A stretch of 64,000 nt of DNA from Amycolatopsis saalfeldensis (GCF_900110575.1 NZ_FOEF01000025.1:62001-126000), one strand, 5' to 3'. Counted from the first letter of the stretch, positions 7,886-15,911 are shown. A program made the numbers and translations. Notes: generated by a model not told the origin, from the letters alone.

Positions 7886-9040
7886 TCAGCTCTTGATCGC
7901 CCCGCGCCAGCTGACCTGCGGGAGCATCCGGTCGATGTTCACCCGGTGCTTGTTGGCGCCGACGATGTCGAACATCGACTCGATCAGCGTGTCCGACAGC
8001 AGGTGCGGCTTCAGCCCCAGCCCGACCAGCCCGGTGTGCTTGACGTTGTAGTGGTGCTCCGGCTGCTCGACGCGCGGGTTGTCCAGGTGCTCGATCTGCA
8101 CCGGGCCGGGGAAGGCCTCCGCCACCAGGTCCGCGATCTCGCTCACCGACATGGTCGCGGTCAGCTGGTTGAACACGCGGAACTCGCCGCGCTCGGCGGG
8201 GTTCTCGACGGCGAGCCGGATGCACTCCACGGTGTCGCGGATGTCGATCAGGCCGCGGGTCTGGCCGCCCTTGCCGTACACGGTCAGCGGCTGGCCCAGC
8301 ACCGCCTGGATGACGAAGCGGTTCAGCACCGTGCCGAACACCCCGTCGTAGTCGAAGCGGGTGGCCAGGCGCGGGTCGAGCGTGGTCTGCGGCGTCTCCT
8401 GGCCGTAGACGACCCCCTGGTTGAGGTCGGTGGCGCGCAGATCCCAGATGCGGCAGGCGAACTCGATGTTGTGCGAGTCGTGCACCTTCGACAGGTGGTA
8501 GTACGAGCCGGGCTTCTTCGGGTAGAGCATCCGGTCCGTGCGACCATTGTGCTCGACCTCGAGCCAGCCTTCCTCGATGTCGATGTTGGGCGTGCCGTAC
8601 TCGCCCATCGTGCCGAGTTTGACCAGGTGGATGTCCGGGTTGATCTCGGCGATCGCGTACAGCAGGTTGAGATTGCCGACCACATTGTTGTTCTGCGTGT
8701 ACACGGCGTGCTCACGGTCGATCATCGAGTACGGCGCGGAACTCTGCTCCGCGTAGTGGACGATCGAGTCGGGCGCGAACTCGCGCACCGCGTTGTAGAG
8801 GAATTCCGCGTCGAGCAGATCGCCGATGTAGGAAATGATCTTCTTGCCCGACACCTCCTGCCAGGCATCGATGCGGGTCGCCAGGTCTTCGATGGGGACG
8901 AGACTCTCGGCTTCCAGTTCGACGTCGTACTGGCGGCGGGCGAAATTGTCGAGAACAGCCACTTCGTGGCCTTTGTCCGACAAGTGCAGTGCCGTGGGCC
9001 ACCCCAGGTATCCGTCGCCACCGAGAACCAGCACTCGCAT
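7886..9040 (-). CDS. sqdB: UDP-sulfoquinovose synthase (SqdB/SQD1-like)
   Basis: The 384-residue NAD-dependent extended short-chain dehydrogenase begins with the nucleotide-binding loop LGGDGYLGWP. It keeps the SQD1 hallmarks: KLGTMGEYGTPN (Thr144), Tyr181-x3-Lys185 in SYYHLSKVHDSHN, and DLNQGVVYG. These match the plant and cyanobacterial enzymes that combine UDP-glucose with sulfite to give UDP-sulfoquinovose, the head-group donor of sulfolipid. Length fits the family. No SqdX/SQD2 sulfolipid synthase is recognisable nearby. The neighbours are instead a GtrA-like protein, a GT-C/GT2 fusion and an epimerase. The sugar may therefore go to a surface glycan or a lipid other than classical sulfolipid, which is inference. 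The ATG start follows a GGAAAGG-type ribosome binding site. Confidence 0.88.
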   Translation of the reverse strand: MRVLVLGGDGYLGWPTALHLSDKGHEVAVLDNFARRQYDVELEAESLVPIEDLATRIDAWQEVSGKKIISYIGDLLDAEFLYNAVREFAPDSIVHYAEQSSAPYSMIDREHAVYTQNNNVVGNLNLLYAIAEINPDIHLVKLGTMGEYGTPNIDIEEGWLEVEHNGRTDRMLYPKKPGSYYHLSKVHDSHNIEFACRIWDLRATDLNQGVVYGQETPQTTLDPRLATRFDYDGVFGTVLNRFVIQAVLGQPLTVYGKGGQTRGLIDIRDTVECIRLAVENPAERGEFRVFNQLTATMSVSEIADLVAEAFPGPVQIEHLDNPRVEQPEHHYNVKHTGLVGLGLKPHLLSDTLIESMFDIVGANKHRVNIDRMLPQVSWRGAIKS

Positions 9041-9220
9041 AGAGGAGCCTTTCCGTATTGTTTACGCGACAAGCACGCTGATTCCTCTTTGTACATGACG
9101 CCATGACCGCGCTCGAACCTATCGACCAGGTGCTGATGAAGACCTGGCAATGAGCTGTGAATCTCCTATGCGTCGGGGGGCCGGGCGGCCGTGGCGGACG
9201 GCCGAGGGGAGACTGGGGAC

Positions 9221-9727
9221 ATGACGACGGTAGCCAATCCGGCGAAGCCTCGCACGACGGAGGAATCACCCCGATCCCGGCGACGCGGCACAATCCGGTT
9301 CTTTCGGGCCGCGACCAGCTCGGTCGGGGCGACGCTGCTCAGCCAGGCGGCGCTGATTTCGGTGCTCACGCTGGGCGGTGCACCGGCCCTGGCCAGCGTT
9401 TTCGCGTTCGCCGCCGGCGCCGTGCTGAACTTCTTCCTCACCCGCCGCTGGGTGTGGGGCCGGCGCGGCCGCCCGCGGATCGGTGCCGAGCTGGTGCCGT
9501 ACGTCGCCGTGATCTCCCTCGGCGGGCTCGCCTCGGTGGGCCTGACCACGCTCACCGGCCACCTGCTCGCGCCGCTGGACCTGCCGCACTTCTGGTGGGT
9601 CGTGCTCATCGACGCCGCCTACATCGGCAGCTACGCGCTGGTGTTCGTCGTGAAGTTCACGATGCTCGACCGCTTCGTGTTCGGCCGCGGCGCAGCACGT
9701 ACCCCCGCCACCACGTCCCCGTCATGA
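9221..9727 (+). CDS. GtrA-like small membrane protein
   Basis: This 168-residue protein has a basic N-terminus (RSRRRGTIRFFR) followed by about four hydrophobic segments and the GtrA signature FAAGAVLNFFLTRRWVWG. GtrA-family proteins are thought to help move polyprenyl-linked sugars across the membrane or to support nearby glycosyltransferases. The ATG at 9221 is preferred over an in-frame start at 9191 because GGGGA lies a short distance upstream and the earlier residues look unconserved. The gene converges on the glycosyltransferase gene, and their 3' ends overlap by 71 bases. Together with sqdB and the fusion glycosyltransferase it suggests a lipid-carrier glycosylation locus. Confidence 0.88.
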   Translation: MTTVANPAKPRTTEESPRSRRRGTIRFFRAATSSVGATLLSQAALISVLTLGGAPALASVFAFAAGAVLNFFLTRRWVWGRRGRPRIGAELVPYVAVISLGGLASVGLTTLTGHLLAPLDLPHFWWVVLIDAAYIGSYALVFVVKFTMLDRFVFGRGAARTPATTSPS

Positions 9728-11828
9728 CCCGGGCGTAGTTCGCGCCGTAGACCAGGCTGCTCCCCTTCTTGCTCTTGCCCGCCTTGCGCAGCCGCATGCT
9801 CATCGGCCGCTCCAGCACGCGGGCGCCGCGCGCGGTGATCCCCAGTAGCAGTTCCGATGACTGGTACTGCGGCTCGTTGAGCGGGACGGCGCAGGCCAGT
9901 TCCGCCCGCATGCCACGGAATCCGAACGAGGTGTCGGTGATCTTCCGCCACGTCAGCGCCGAAGCCAGCCAGGCGAACAGCCGCACCCCGAGCCAGCGCA
10001 TCCGGCTGTCGGCCTCTTCGTAGCCCAGCCGGCGCGAGCCCGTGACGAAATCCGCGGTGCCGTCGAGCAGCGGGGCGACCAGCTCGGGCATTTCGCTGTT
10101 GTCGCACTGGTCGTCGCCGTCGGTGGTGACGATGTACTTCGCGCCTTTGCCCGCGGCCAGGTGGTACCCGACGCGCAGCGCGGCGCCCTGGCCGCGGTTG
10201 GTCGGTACGACGCAGACGTACGCGCCGTGCTCCTGCGCGATGCGCGCGGTGTCATCGGTGCCGCCGTCGACCACCACCAGGACGTCGACGGGCAGGCCGA
10301 GGCATTCGTCCGGCATCTTCTCCAGCACCTGCCCGATGCCGCCGGCCTCGTTGTAGGCGGCGATCACCACGGTCAGCTCGGACAGCGTGGCGTCCGGGTG
10401 CCGGCCTTCGAAGTCCGCGACCGCGCCGTCGTCCACCGCGTCCGGGTACGCCCCGAGCCGGCGGCGGCTGGCGGCGGTCAGCGTCGTGAAGCCGAGCGCG
10501 CCCGCCACCGGCAGCAGCACGAGCGCGGGCAGCTGGTAGCGCCAGGAGAACTCGAACACCGCGGACGCGAAGAGCAGGAACAGCCCGGTGCCGGCGGCGA
10601 ACAGCGCGCCACTGCGGGCTTGGTCCCGTGGTTTCTTGCGCCGCAGCAAGGTGAGCAGGCCGAGCAGCGCGAAGAAGCCGAGCACCGCGCCGGGCACGAA
10701 CCCGCCGTTGATCTGGTAGTCCCGCAGGAAAGTCGCGATCGGCTCGTTCACGGTCGGGTCGATGCCGTCGTAGGACTGCGTGACCATCGCGACGCCGGGC
10801 GGGTCGGCCCACAGCGGGTAGGTCTGCTGGAACTGCCAGCGGTCGAGCGGCACGTCGTTGATCGCGGTGGAGCGGGTGAACCGGAAGCTCTTGGAAAAGT
10901 CGCCGATGACCGCCTTCGCGACGTCCCACCACTGCGCCTTCAGCACGTCGTGCGCGAACTCGTCCGCCAGCGCGGTGCGGTCGGCGCCCGGCGGCAGCGG
11001 CCCGGGCCACAGCGGGTCCTGGTCGGCGTGGGTGTAGTTGTCGACGAGCCGTTCCGGGATCGGCTCGGTGGGGCAGAACACCTGCAACGTCGGGTCGAGG
11101 TGCAGGTTCGCGCAGTCCGCGACGGCCGCGGTCCGCCCGTAGAGCATGCTGCCGGACGGCCCGCTCAGGCCCCATTTCCCGGTCTGCGCCTTGACTTCCA
11201 CCGCGTACGGCACCACCACGACGACGATCGCGAGCAGCCCGGCCGCCGCGTTGCGCCAGCCTCGCCAGTGCCGCCACGCGCGGCCGGCCGCGAGCACGTA
11301 GAGCAGGAACGGCACGGCGAGCGAGATCCCGATCAGCCGCACCAGCACGCCGAAGCCGATCACCAGCCCGGCGAGCGCGATCCGCCGCCAGTTCGGCTTC
11401 CCGCGGGCCAGCAGGAGCCACAGCAGCCCGAGCAGCAGTGCCTCGAACAGCACCTCGGACATGATGTTCTGCTCGATCTGCAGCTGGTAGCCGTCCAGCA
11501 GGATCGGCGCGGCGGCGAGCGCGGAAACCCACCGGCGGGCGCCGAGTTTCCGGGCCAGCGCGTAGATCCCGACGGCGATCGCGAGCCCGGCGACGTGCTG
11601 CACGGCCGCGACGAAGGCCAGCCCGCCGACCGCCAGCAGCGGCCGCAGCACCAGGTCGTAGCCGATCGGGTTCATCTGGTCGCCGCGCAGCCCGAGGTTG
11701 CTCAGATAGCGGAACGAGTCGATGTAGAGCAGGGCGGGCCGGTAGGCCACCCAGGTCAGCACCCGGAGCGCGGTGCCGGCGGCGAGCAGGGCCAGCAGGA
11801 GCGCGTGCCGGCGGAGGAACAGGGTCAC
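9657..11828 (-). CDS. Polytopic GT-C-like glycosyltransferase fused to a GT2 domain
   Basis: The 723-residue protein has two parts. Residues 1 to about 460 form a multi-pass membrane region resembling ArnT/PMT-type transferases, with an early loop LLYIDSFRYLSN holding the expected acidic residue and a large external loop after the first helices. Residues from about 484 to 700 form a cytoplasmic GT2 domain with VVIAAYNEAGG, VVVDGGTDDT and the DxD-type TTDGDDQ near residue 568, like dolichol-phosphate sugar synthases. Having both parts in one chain suggests the GT2 makes a polyprenyl-phosphate sugar that the membrane part transfers outside the cell. This is an inference from architecture. It is followed on the minus strand by gtrA sequence in antisense, and an epimerase gene lies 10 bases upstream. 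Confidence 0.87.
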   Translation of the reverse strand: MTLFLRRHALLLALLAAGTALRVLTWVAYRPALLYIDSFRYLSNLGLRGDQMNPIGYDLVLRPLLAVGGLAFVAAVQHVAGLAIAVGIYALARKLGARRWVSALAAAPILLDGYQLQIEQNIMSEVLFEALLLGLLWLLLARGKPNWRRIALAGLVIGFGVLVRLIGISLAVPFLLYVLAAGRAWRHWRGWRNAAAGLLAIVVVVVPYAVEVKAQTGKWGLSGPSGSMLYGRTAAVADCANLHLDPTLQVFCPTEPIPERLVDNYTHADQDPLWPGPLPPGADRTALADEFAHDVLKAQWWDVAKAVIGDFSKSFRFTRSTAINDVPLDRWQFQQTYPLWADPPGVAMVTQSYDGIDPTVNEPIATFLRDYQINGGFVPGAVLGFFALLGLLTLLRRKKPRDQARSGALFAAGTGLFLLFASAVFEFSWRYQLPALVLLPVAGALGFTTLTAASRRRLGAYPDAVDDGAVADFEGRHPDATLSELTVVIAAYNEAGGIGQVLEKMPDECLGLPVDVLVVVDGGTDDTARIAQEHGAYVCVVPTNRGQGAALRVGYHLAAGKGAKYIVTTDGDDQCDNSEMPELVAPLLDGTADFVTGSRRLGYEEADSRMRWLGVRLFAWLASALTWRKITDTSFGFRGMRAELACAVPLNEPQYQSSELLLGITARGARVLERPMSMRLRKAGKSKKGSSLVYGANYARVMTGTWWRGYVLRRGRTRSGRAS

Positions 11829-11838
11829 GGGGTTGCTT

Positions 11839-12768
11839 TCAGTCCAGTTCGGAGAAGTACTTCCACGCCGTGGCCAGTCCGTCGGCGAGCGAGATCGCGG
11901 GGGTGAAGCCGATGGTCTCCGCGCTGGCCGAGATGTCGGCGAGCACCGCGGGCATCTCGCCCGCCGGCGCGGCGACGTGCTCCACCGGCAGCTCGGCGCC
12001 GGTCACCTCGCGCACCGTTTCGACCATCTCCAGCACCGAAACCGAATGCCCGGCGCCGACGATCGCGCGGCCGCTGTACTTGCTTTCGAACGCCAGCAGG
12101 ATCGCGCGCACGACGTCGTCCACGTGCACGAGGTCCCGTCGCTGCTCGCCGGTGCCGTACACGCGCACGCCCTCGCCGGCCAGCGCCGCGCGCATCATGC
12201 GCGGGACGAAGCTGTCCTTGTGGGACATGCCCGGCCCGTAGACGTTGGTGAACCGCAGCGCGCAGGTGGTCATGCCGTACGCGCCGGAGTAGCCGGACAG
12301 CAGCATCTCGCAGGCGGCTTTCGTGGCGCCGTACGGAGTGAGCGGCCGGGGCGGCAGGTCCACCGTGATCGTCGACGTGCCGACGTCGCCGACCACCGCG
12401 TTCGTCGAGGCCATCACGAACTGCGGCACTTCGCGCCGCCGCGCCAGCTCCAGCAGCTCGTGGGTCACGGCGACGTTCTCGGTGAACGTTTCGGCGGGGC
12501 GTTCGACCGACTTCAGCACCGACGTGAGCGCGGCGAGGTGGACGATGCCCGCGGTCTCCGCGGTGACCGCGGCTTCGCGGGTCGCGGCGTCCCGCAGGTC
12601 GCCGACCACCACGCGGATGCCTTCGTCGGTGGTCTCGTACGGAACCCGGTCCACGACCGTGACCGGGAAGCCCTGGTCGCGGAAGGCGCGCACGGCCGGG
12701 CGGCCGATGAAGCCGCTGCCGCCGGTGACCAGGACGGAGGTCCTTTCCGGACCGCTCGGGAGTGACAT
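11839..12768 (-). CDS. NAD-dependent sugar-nucleotide epimerase/dehydratase
   Basis: This 309-residue extended short-chain dehydrogenase has the NAD-binding loop VTGGSGFIG near residue 12. The catalytic residues lie in MASTNAVVG and YGATK (Tyr-x3-Lys), followed by ALRFTNVYGPG. It is closest in pattern to UDP-glucose 4-epimerase-like enzymes, but the exact substrate cannot be set. The ATG at 12768 is chosen over an upstream in-frame start at 12882 because the Rossmann fold begins directly after it and the longer N-terminus is not conserved-looking. It probably forms an operon with the fusion glycosyltransferase downstream (10-base gap). A good minus-strand promoter lies about 130 bases upstream. 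Confidence 0.88.
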   Translation of the reverse strand: MSLPSGPERTSVLVTGGSGFIGRPAVRAFRDQGFPVTVVDRVPYETTDEGIRVVVGDLRDAATREAAVTAETAGIVHLAALTSVLKSVERPAETFTENVAVTHELLELARRREVPQFVMASTNAVVGDVGTSTITVDLPPRPLTPYGATKAACEMLLSGYSGAYGMTTCALRFTNVYGPGMSHKDSFVPRMMRAALAGEGVRVYGTGEQRRDLVHVDDVVRAILLAFESKYSGRAIVGAGHSVSVLEMVETVREVTGAELPVEHVAAPAGEMPAVLADISASAETIGFTPAISLADGLATAWKYFSELD

Positions 12769-12897
12769 GGCGGACAACCTACCCGCGAGAGCTGTGCGCC
12801 TCCTTGGTGGAGCGGCCCGGGCGCCCGCGTGCGGCCACCCCCAGTGACCACACGCGGACGAACCGTGTTTAGTTTTCTTCACACCACCGGTGCGAAG

Positions 12898-12926
12898 TGT
12901 ATCCTTGACGGGACAGCTGGTGTCAA
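12898..12926 (-). promoter_or_regulatory. Sigma-70-type promoter for the epimerase/glycosyltransferase operon
   Basis: On the minus strand, TTGACA (12926-12921) and GATACA (12903-12898) are separated by exactly 17 bases. This is close to the housekeeping consensus and stands out in such GC-rich DNA. Transcription would start near 12890 and leave a leader of about 120 bases before the epimerase start. Confidence 0.6.
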
Positions 12927-12927
12927 G
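12904..12927. promoter_or_regulatory. Inverted repeat (possible operator) between epimerase and XRE genes
   Basis: CTTGAC and GTCAAG form a perfect 6-bp inverted repeat with a 12-base spacer. It covers the -35 box of the minus-strand promoter and lies upstream of the divergent XRE regulator gene. It could be the binding site of that regulator; nothing in the sequence proves it. Confidence 0.4.
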
Positions 12928-12984
12928 CTTTCGTGACGGTTATGCTCGACCACGTCACGGGCGCAGGACGATTTGGGGGCGTTG

Positions 12985-13434
12985 ATGGCCGGGACACCGG
13001 AAGACGGTGAACGCAGCTTCGCCGAGCGGCTGGGGAATCTGATCGCCACCGTGCACCCGCCGGACCGGAAGCCGTACTCCTATCGCGAGATCGCGAAGGG
13101 GGTCGCCGACCTGACCGGCGTGAGCATGTCGGCCACGCACGTCCAGCAGCTCGCGGTGGGCGCGCGGCGTGATCCGAAGCGTTCGCACATCCAGGCGCTG
13201 GCGCGGTTCTTCGGCGTGCCCGTCACGTATTTCTTCGACGAGGACGTGGCCGAGCGCGTCGACGGCCAGGTCGCCGAAGTCGTGGCCTGGCGCGACACCG
13301 AGGCACGCGACCTCGCCCAGCGCGCGATGCGCCTTTCCCCGCGCGACCGGGAAACCGTGACCACGCTGGTGGACCAGCTGAACAGCTACGACGCGGCCCG
13401 CGACGGGTCCCGTCGCGGGCGGAAGGCGGAGTAG
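12985..13434 (+). CDS. XRE-family regulator, EspR-like
   Basis: This 149-residue protein has an N-terminal helix-turn-helix region. The stretch FAERLGNLIATVHPP, then SYREIAKGVADLTGVSMSA and RFFGVPVTYFFDED, resembles EspR of mycobacteria and other actinobacterial XRE proteins. The helical C-terminus (LAQRAMRLSPRDRETV) probably mediates dimerisation. The ATG at 12985 follows a GGGGG ribosome-binding element at 5-base spacing; an in-frame TTG at 12973 is less likely. A TATGCT hexamer at 12941-12946 may be its -10 box. It is followed after 11 bases by an HExxH protein gene and then a MAB_1171c-like membrane protein gene. I remember this three-gene order from other actinomycetes. Confidence 0.87.
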   Translation: MAGTPEDGERSFAERLGNLIATVHPPDRKPYSYREIAKGVADLTGVSMSATHVQQLAVGARRDPKRSHIQALARFFGVPVTYFFDEDVAERVDGQVAEVVAWRDTEARDLAQRAMRLSPRDRETVTTLVDQLNSYDAARDGSRRGRKAE

Positions 13435-13445
13435 CGCTGCCCGCT

Positions 13446-14036
13446 ATGCTGATCGGCGCCGGTGCGGGCCGCGCCCAATGCACCCGGCTGGTCCGACCGC
13501 CGATCGTTTCGGGAGGGGTCATCGACCCGAGCCTGCGGGCACGCGCCCGGGTGCGCGTGCGCGAGCTGCTGCGTGAGGTCCCGTTGCCGCGCCCGTGGTC
13601 GATGAACGAGTGGGTGGACCGGCTGGAACGGCGGCGTGGCCGGGAAATCGACCTGGTCGCCGTCGAGTACGCGCCCGGGCTTCCGTCGGGGGCCTGGCAG
13701 CGGCGCGCGGACTACGACCTGATCGCCTACACCGCCGCCGCCTCGCCACTGCACCAGGACCACATCATCGCCCACGAGATCGCGCACCTGCTGTGCGAGC
13801 ACCGCGGTGTCTGCCTGATGTCGAAGGCCGAAGCCGCGGCGGTCGCCCCGGACCTGAGCGCGCACCTGCTTTCCCACCTGCTCACCCGCGTGACCAGTGA
13901 CGAGGACGAATACGAGGCCGAGCTGATCGCCGTGCTGCTGATGAGCGAGGCGACCGCCGGTCTCGCGCCACTGCGTCCGGGCGCGTCCGGCCGCTCCGCC
14001 GACCAGGCCCAGCGGCTCGCGTCGCTGCTCGGGTAG
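13446..14036 (+). CDS. ImmA/IrrE-like HExxH metallopeptidase-type protein
   Basis: The protein has 196 residues in the longest frame. It carries the zinc-protease motif HEIAHLLCEH (His110, Glu111, His114). The downstream acidic run TSDEDEYEAELIAVLL could supply the third ligand (Glu), as in ImmA/IrrE peptidases. Such proteins often cleave or control an XRE partner, and an XRE gene sits 11 bases upstream. The start is uncertain: no clear ribosome binding site precedes the ATG at 13446, and the first ~25 residues look unconserved. The next gene starts only 7 bases after its stop. Family members in this setting have been annotated as toxins or regulators; the true role is unknown. Confidence 0.82.
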   Translation: MLIGAGAGRAQCTRLVRPPIVSGGVIDPSLRARARVRVRELLREVPLPRPWSMNEWVDRLERRRGREIDLVAVEYAPGLPSGAWQRRADYDLIAYTAAASPLHQDHIIAHEIAHLLCEHRGVCLMSKAEAAAVAPDLSAHLLSHLLTRVTSDEDEYEAELIAVLLMSEATAGLAPLRPGASGRSADQAQRLASLLG

Positions 14037-14043
14037 CCGCCCG

Positions 14044-15117
14044 GTGATGATCGACGTCCTCTTCTTCGGGGTCGGCCTGCTCGCGCTGGCCGCCGGGCTC
14101 TGGCGCGCGCGGCGGGCCCGGCGCACCGGCGCGGGCGCGGGCCTCGCGATCACCTTGATCGCGCTCGGCGTGGCGTTCTGCTTCCTGGCCGACGGCGCGC
14201 AGGCGATCGAGAGCCGGATCTACCCCAGCCTCGGGCGGCTGCTGTCGAACCTGGCGACGATGGTGGCCGCGTACGGCATCGAGGTCACGGTCGCGGAGAT
14301 AGGCGGTGTCGCGCACCGCCGCCGCCGGAGCCGGCAGGCCGCGCTCGCCGTCGCGCTGGTGGTGCTGGTGGTTTCGTTCTTCGCCACGTCCGGGCTGCCG
14401 ACCGGGATCGGGCTGTTCGACGAGCTGTACCGCTCGAACCCGACGCTGGTGGTCTACATCTTCGTGTACACGCTCTATCTCGGCTTCGCGGTGGTGGACA
14501 TCGCGATCGTTTCGGCCGGGGCGATCCGCGCGGGCACGGGTGCGCTGCGGGCCGGGCTCGGTGTGATGCTCGTGGCGTGCGCGTTCGCGCTGGCTTATCT
14601 GGCCGGCAAGATCGCCGGCCTGATCGGGGACCTGAGCTCGGCGCACCCCGTCGCCATGTCGTGCAGCGGCGCCTTCTCGAACCTCGAGTGCACGCTGGAC
14701 GTCGGGTTCCCGGCGGTGTCGGTGCTGCTGATCGTGATCGGCCTGACCCTGCCCGTGCTGCCCGCCGCGGGCCGGGCGATCCGGGACGCGCGCACCCGCG
14801 CCGCGCTGCGCCCGCTGCGGACCCACCTGGTGGGGCGCTTCCCGGACGTGGTGCGGCTCGGCTCCGCCGGCGTCACCGGGCGGGAGCGGCTGCTCACGGT
14901 GATGAGCGAGGTCAACGACGGGCTGATCCTGGCCGGGGTCGCGCCGTCGATGCCACCGGACGCGGCTGCGCGGGCGCTGCGCTCGGGCGCGCCCGCGGAG
15001 GCCGGCGTTCCCGCTGACGGGGACGCCACGTTTGCCGCGGAGGTGGCGCGGCTGCGGGCTATCGCGCGGGCGTTCCGAGCGGAGCCGTCAGCCGGAGCTG
15101 CCAGCCCTGCTCGGTGA
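14044..15117 (+). CDS. MAB_1171c-like integral membrane protein
   Basis: This 357-residue protein begins with a series of about seven hydrophobic helices (residues ~5-245). A basic soluble C-terminal tail follows, containing RPLRTHLVGRFPDVVRLG and ending in an Ala-rich region (AAEVARLRAIARAFRA). The topology and gene order fit the MAB_1171c putative transporter family (DUF6545-type tail). No transport motif can be identified. The GTG at 14044 and an ATG at 14047 are equivalent alternatives. It closes the XRE/HExxH/membrane cassette and overlaps the convergent 2H phosphoesterase gene by 59 bases at the 3' end. It might sense or execute an envelope response controlled by the XRE/peptidase pair. 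Confidence 0.8.
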   Translation: MMIDVLFFGVGLLALAAGLWRARRARRTGAGAGLAITLIALGVAFCFLADGAQAIESRIYPSLGRLLSNLATMVAAYGIEVTVAEIGGVAHRRRRSRQAALAVALVVLVVSFFATSGLPTGIGLFDELYRSNPTLVVYIFVYTLYLGFAVVDIAIVSAGAIRAGTGALRAGLGVMLVACAFALAYLAGKIAGLIGDLSSAHPVAMSCSGAFSNLECTLDVGFPAVSVLLIVIGLTLPVLPAAGRAIRDARTRAALRPLRTHLVGRFPDVVRLGSAGVTGRERLLTVMSEVNDGLILAGVAPSMPPDAAARALRSGAPAEAGVPADGDATFAAEVARLRAIARAFRAEPSAGAASPAR

Positions 15118-15580
15118 GGACCACCAGGTGCAGCGCCTCGGCGCGGCCGGTGATGGGCAGCAGCGTTTCCGCCGCTTTCGCCACCTCCCGGGTTTCGGCT
15201 TCCGTGCCGCCCATCGCGATGGTCAGGTGCACCGGCGGGCGCGGGCCGAACCGGCCGCCGTAGGGCCGGACGTCCGGCCACTGCCCGCAGACGGCGTCGG
15301 CGAGGGGCTGCAGCGCGGGCGCCGCGGCCGCGACGAACCCGGCCGTGACGACCAGTTCGGTCAGGGGCACGTCGGCGGCGCGGTGCTCGCGGGCGAGCGC
15401 GGCGACGGCTTCGTCGACCGCTTCGGTGAGCTGCGCGGCGGGCAGGAACGGGTACAGCGCCGTGACGTGCGGCGACAGGCCCGGCCGTACGAGTGCGGGG
15501 TTCACCGCGCGGGCGGCGTCGAGCAGTCCTTCGGCGGCGGGCAGCTCGACCACGAGCGCGCTGGTTCCGGGAGTGGGCAC
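15059..15580 (-). CDS. 2H phosphoesterase superfamily (2'-5' RNA ligase-like) protein
   Basis: This 173-residue protein carries the two diagnostic His-x-Thr motifs, HVTALYPF and HLTIAMG, about 85 residues apart, which form the active site of 2H phosphoesterases. These enzymes open or join 2'-5' or cyclic phosphodiester bonds in RNA or nucleotides; the substrate here is unknown. The GTG at 15580 is preferred because GGGAGG lies 8 bases upstream and the conserved strand begins right after it. A longer frame from 15652 has no such signal. It stands alone on the minus strand and overlaps the 3' end of the MAB_1171c-like gene. Confidence 0.83.
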   Translation of the reverse strand: MPTPGTSALVVELPAAEGLLDAARAVNPALVRPGLSPHVTALYPFLPAAQLTEAVDEAVAALAREHRAADVPLTELVVTAGFVAAAAPALQPLADAVCGQWPDVRPYGGRFGPRPPVHLTIAMGGTEAETREVAKAAETLLPITGRAEALHLVVLTEQGWQLRLTAPLGTPAR

Positions 15581-15737
15581 GGGCCGATCCTCCCGCACCC
15601 GCGAGCACCGGGCGCGGCCGGGGTTTGTCCACTGTGGACCTGAAGGGCCCATGGGCGGGGTTTTCCGGCGCGGGAATGTGGCCGGACCGAAACCCTAAGT
15701 CTTCCCCAAGTTTTTCGCCGCCCATTCCGGGCCGCCC

Positions 15738-15743
15738 TACACT
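15738..15743 (+). promoter_or_regulatory. Possible -10 box of a leaderless small ORF
   Basis: TACACT ends 6 bases before the ATG at 15750, matching the geometry of actinobacterial leaderless promoters. A matching -35 box is not evident. Confidence 0.3.
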
Positions 15744-15749
15744 CGGTTG

Positions 15750-15911
15750 ATGAAGATCGTCCTATGGACCGCATTGTGCGGATTGTGCGCCCTCGCCGGC
15801 CACGTGCTCCTGGGCGTCGTGGCGGTTTCCCTGCTCCTGGCCTGCCTTCCGGTGCGCCGCCGGACCGAGCGGGGAGCGCCGGAAAGAGAATTGATCAGTA
15901 CCCGCGGCTGA
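15750..15911 (+). CDS. Putative 53-residue single-pass membrane protein
   Basis: The short frame reads MKIVLWTALCGLC at the start, continues hydrophobic to about residue 33 and ends in a charged tail (RRRTERGAPE). It would be one membrane segment with a basic cytoplasmic end. It has no ribosome binding site, but a TACACT -10-like hexamer sits 6 bases upstream. Codon choice includes several TTG, GGA and CTA codons, atypical for the neighbours, so this could also be a chance frame. No homology is recognised. Confidence 0.35.
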   Translation: MKIVLWTALCGLCALAGHVLLGVVAVSLLLACLPVRRRTERGAPERELISTRG

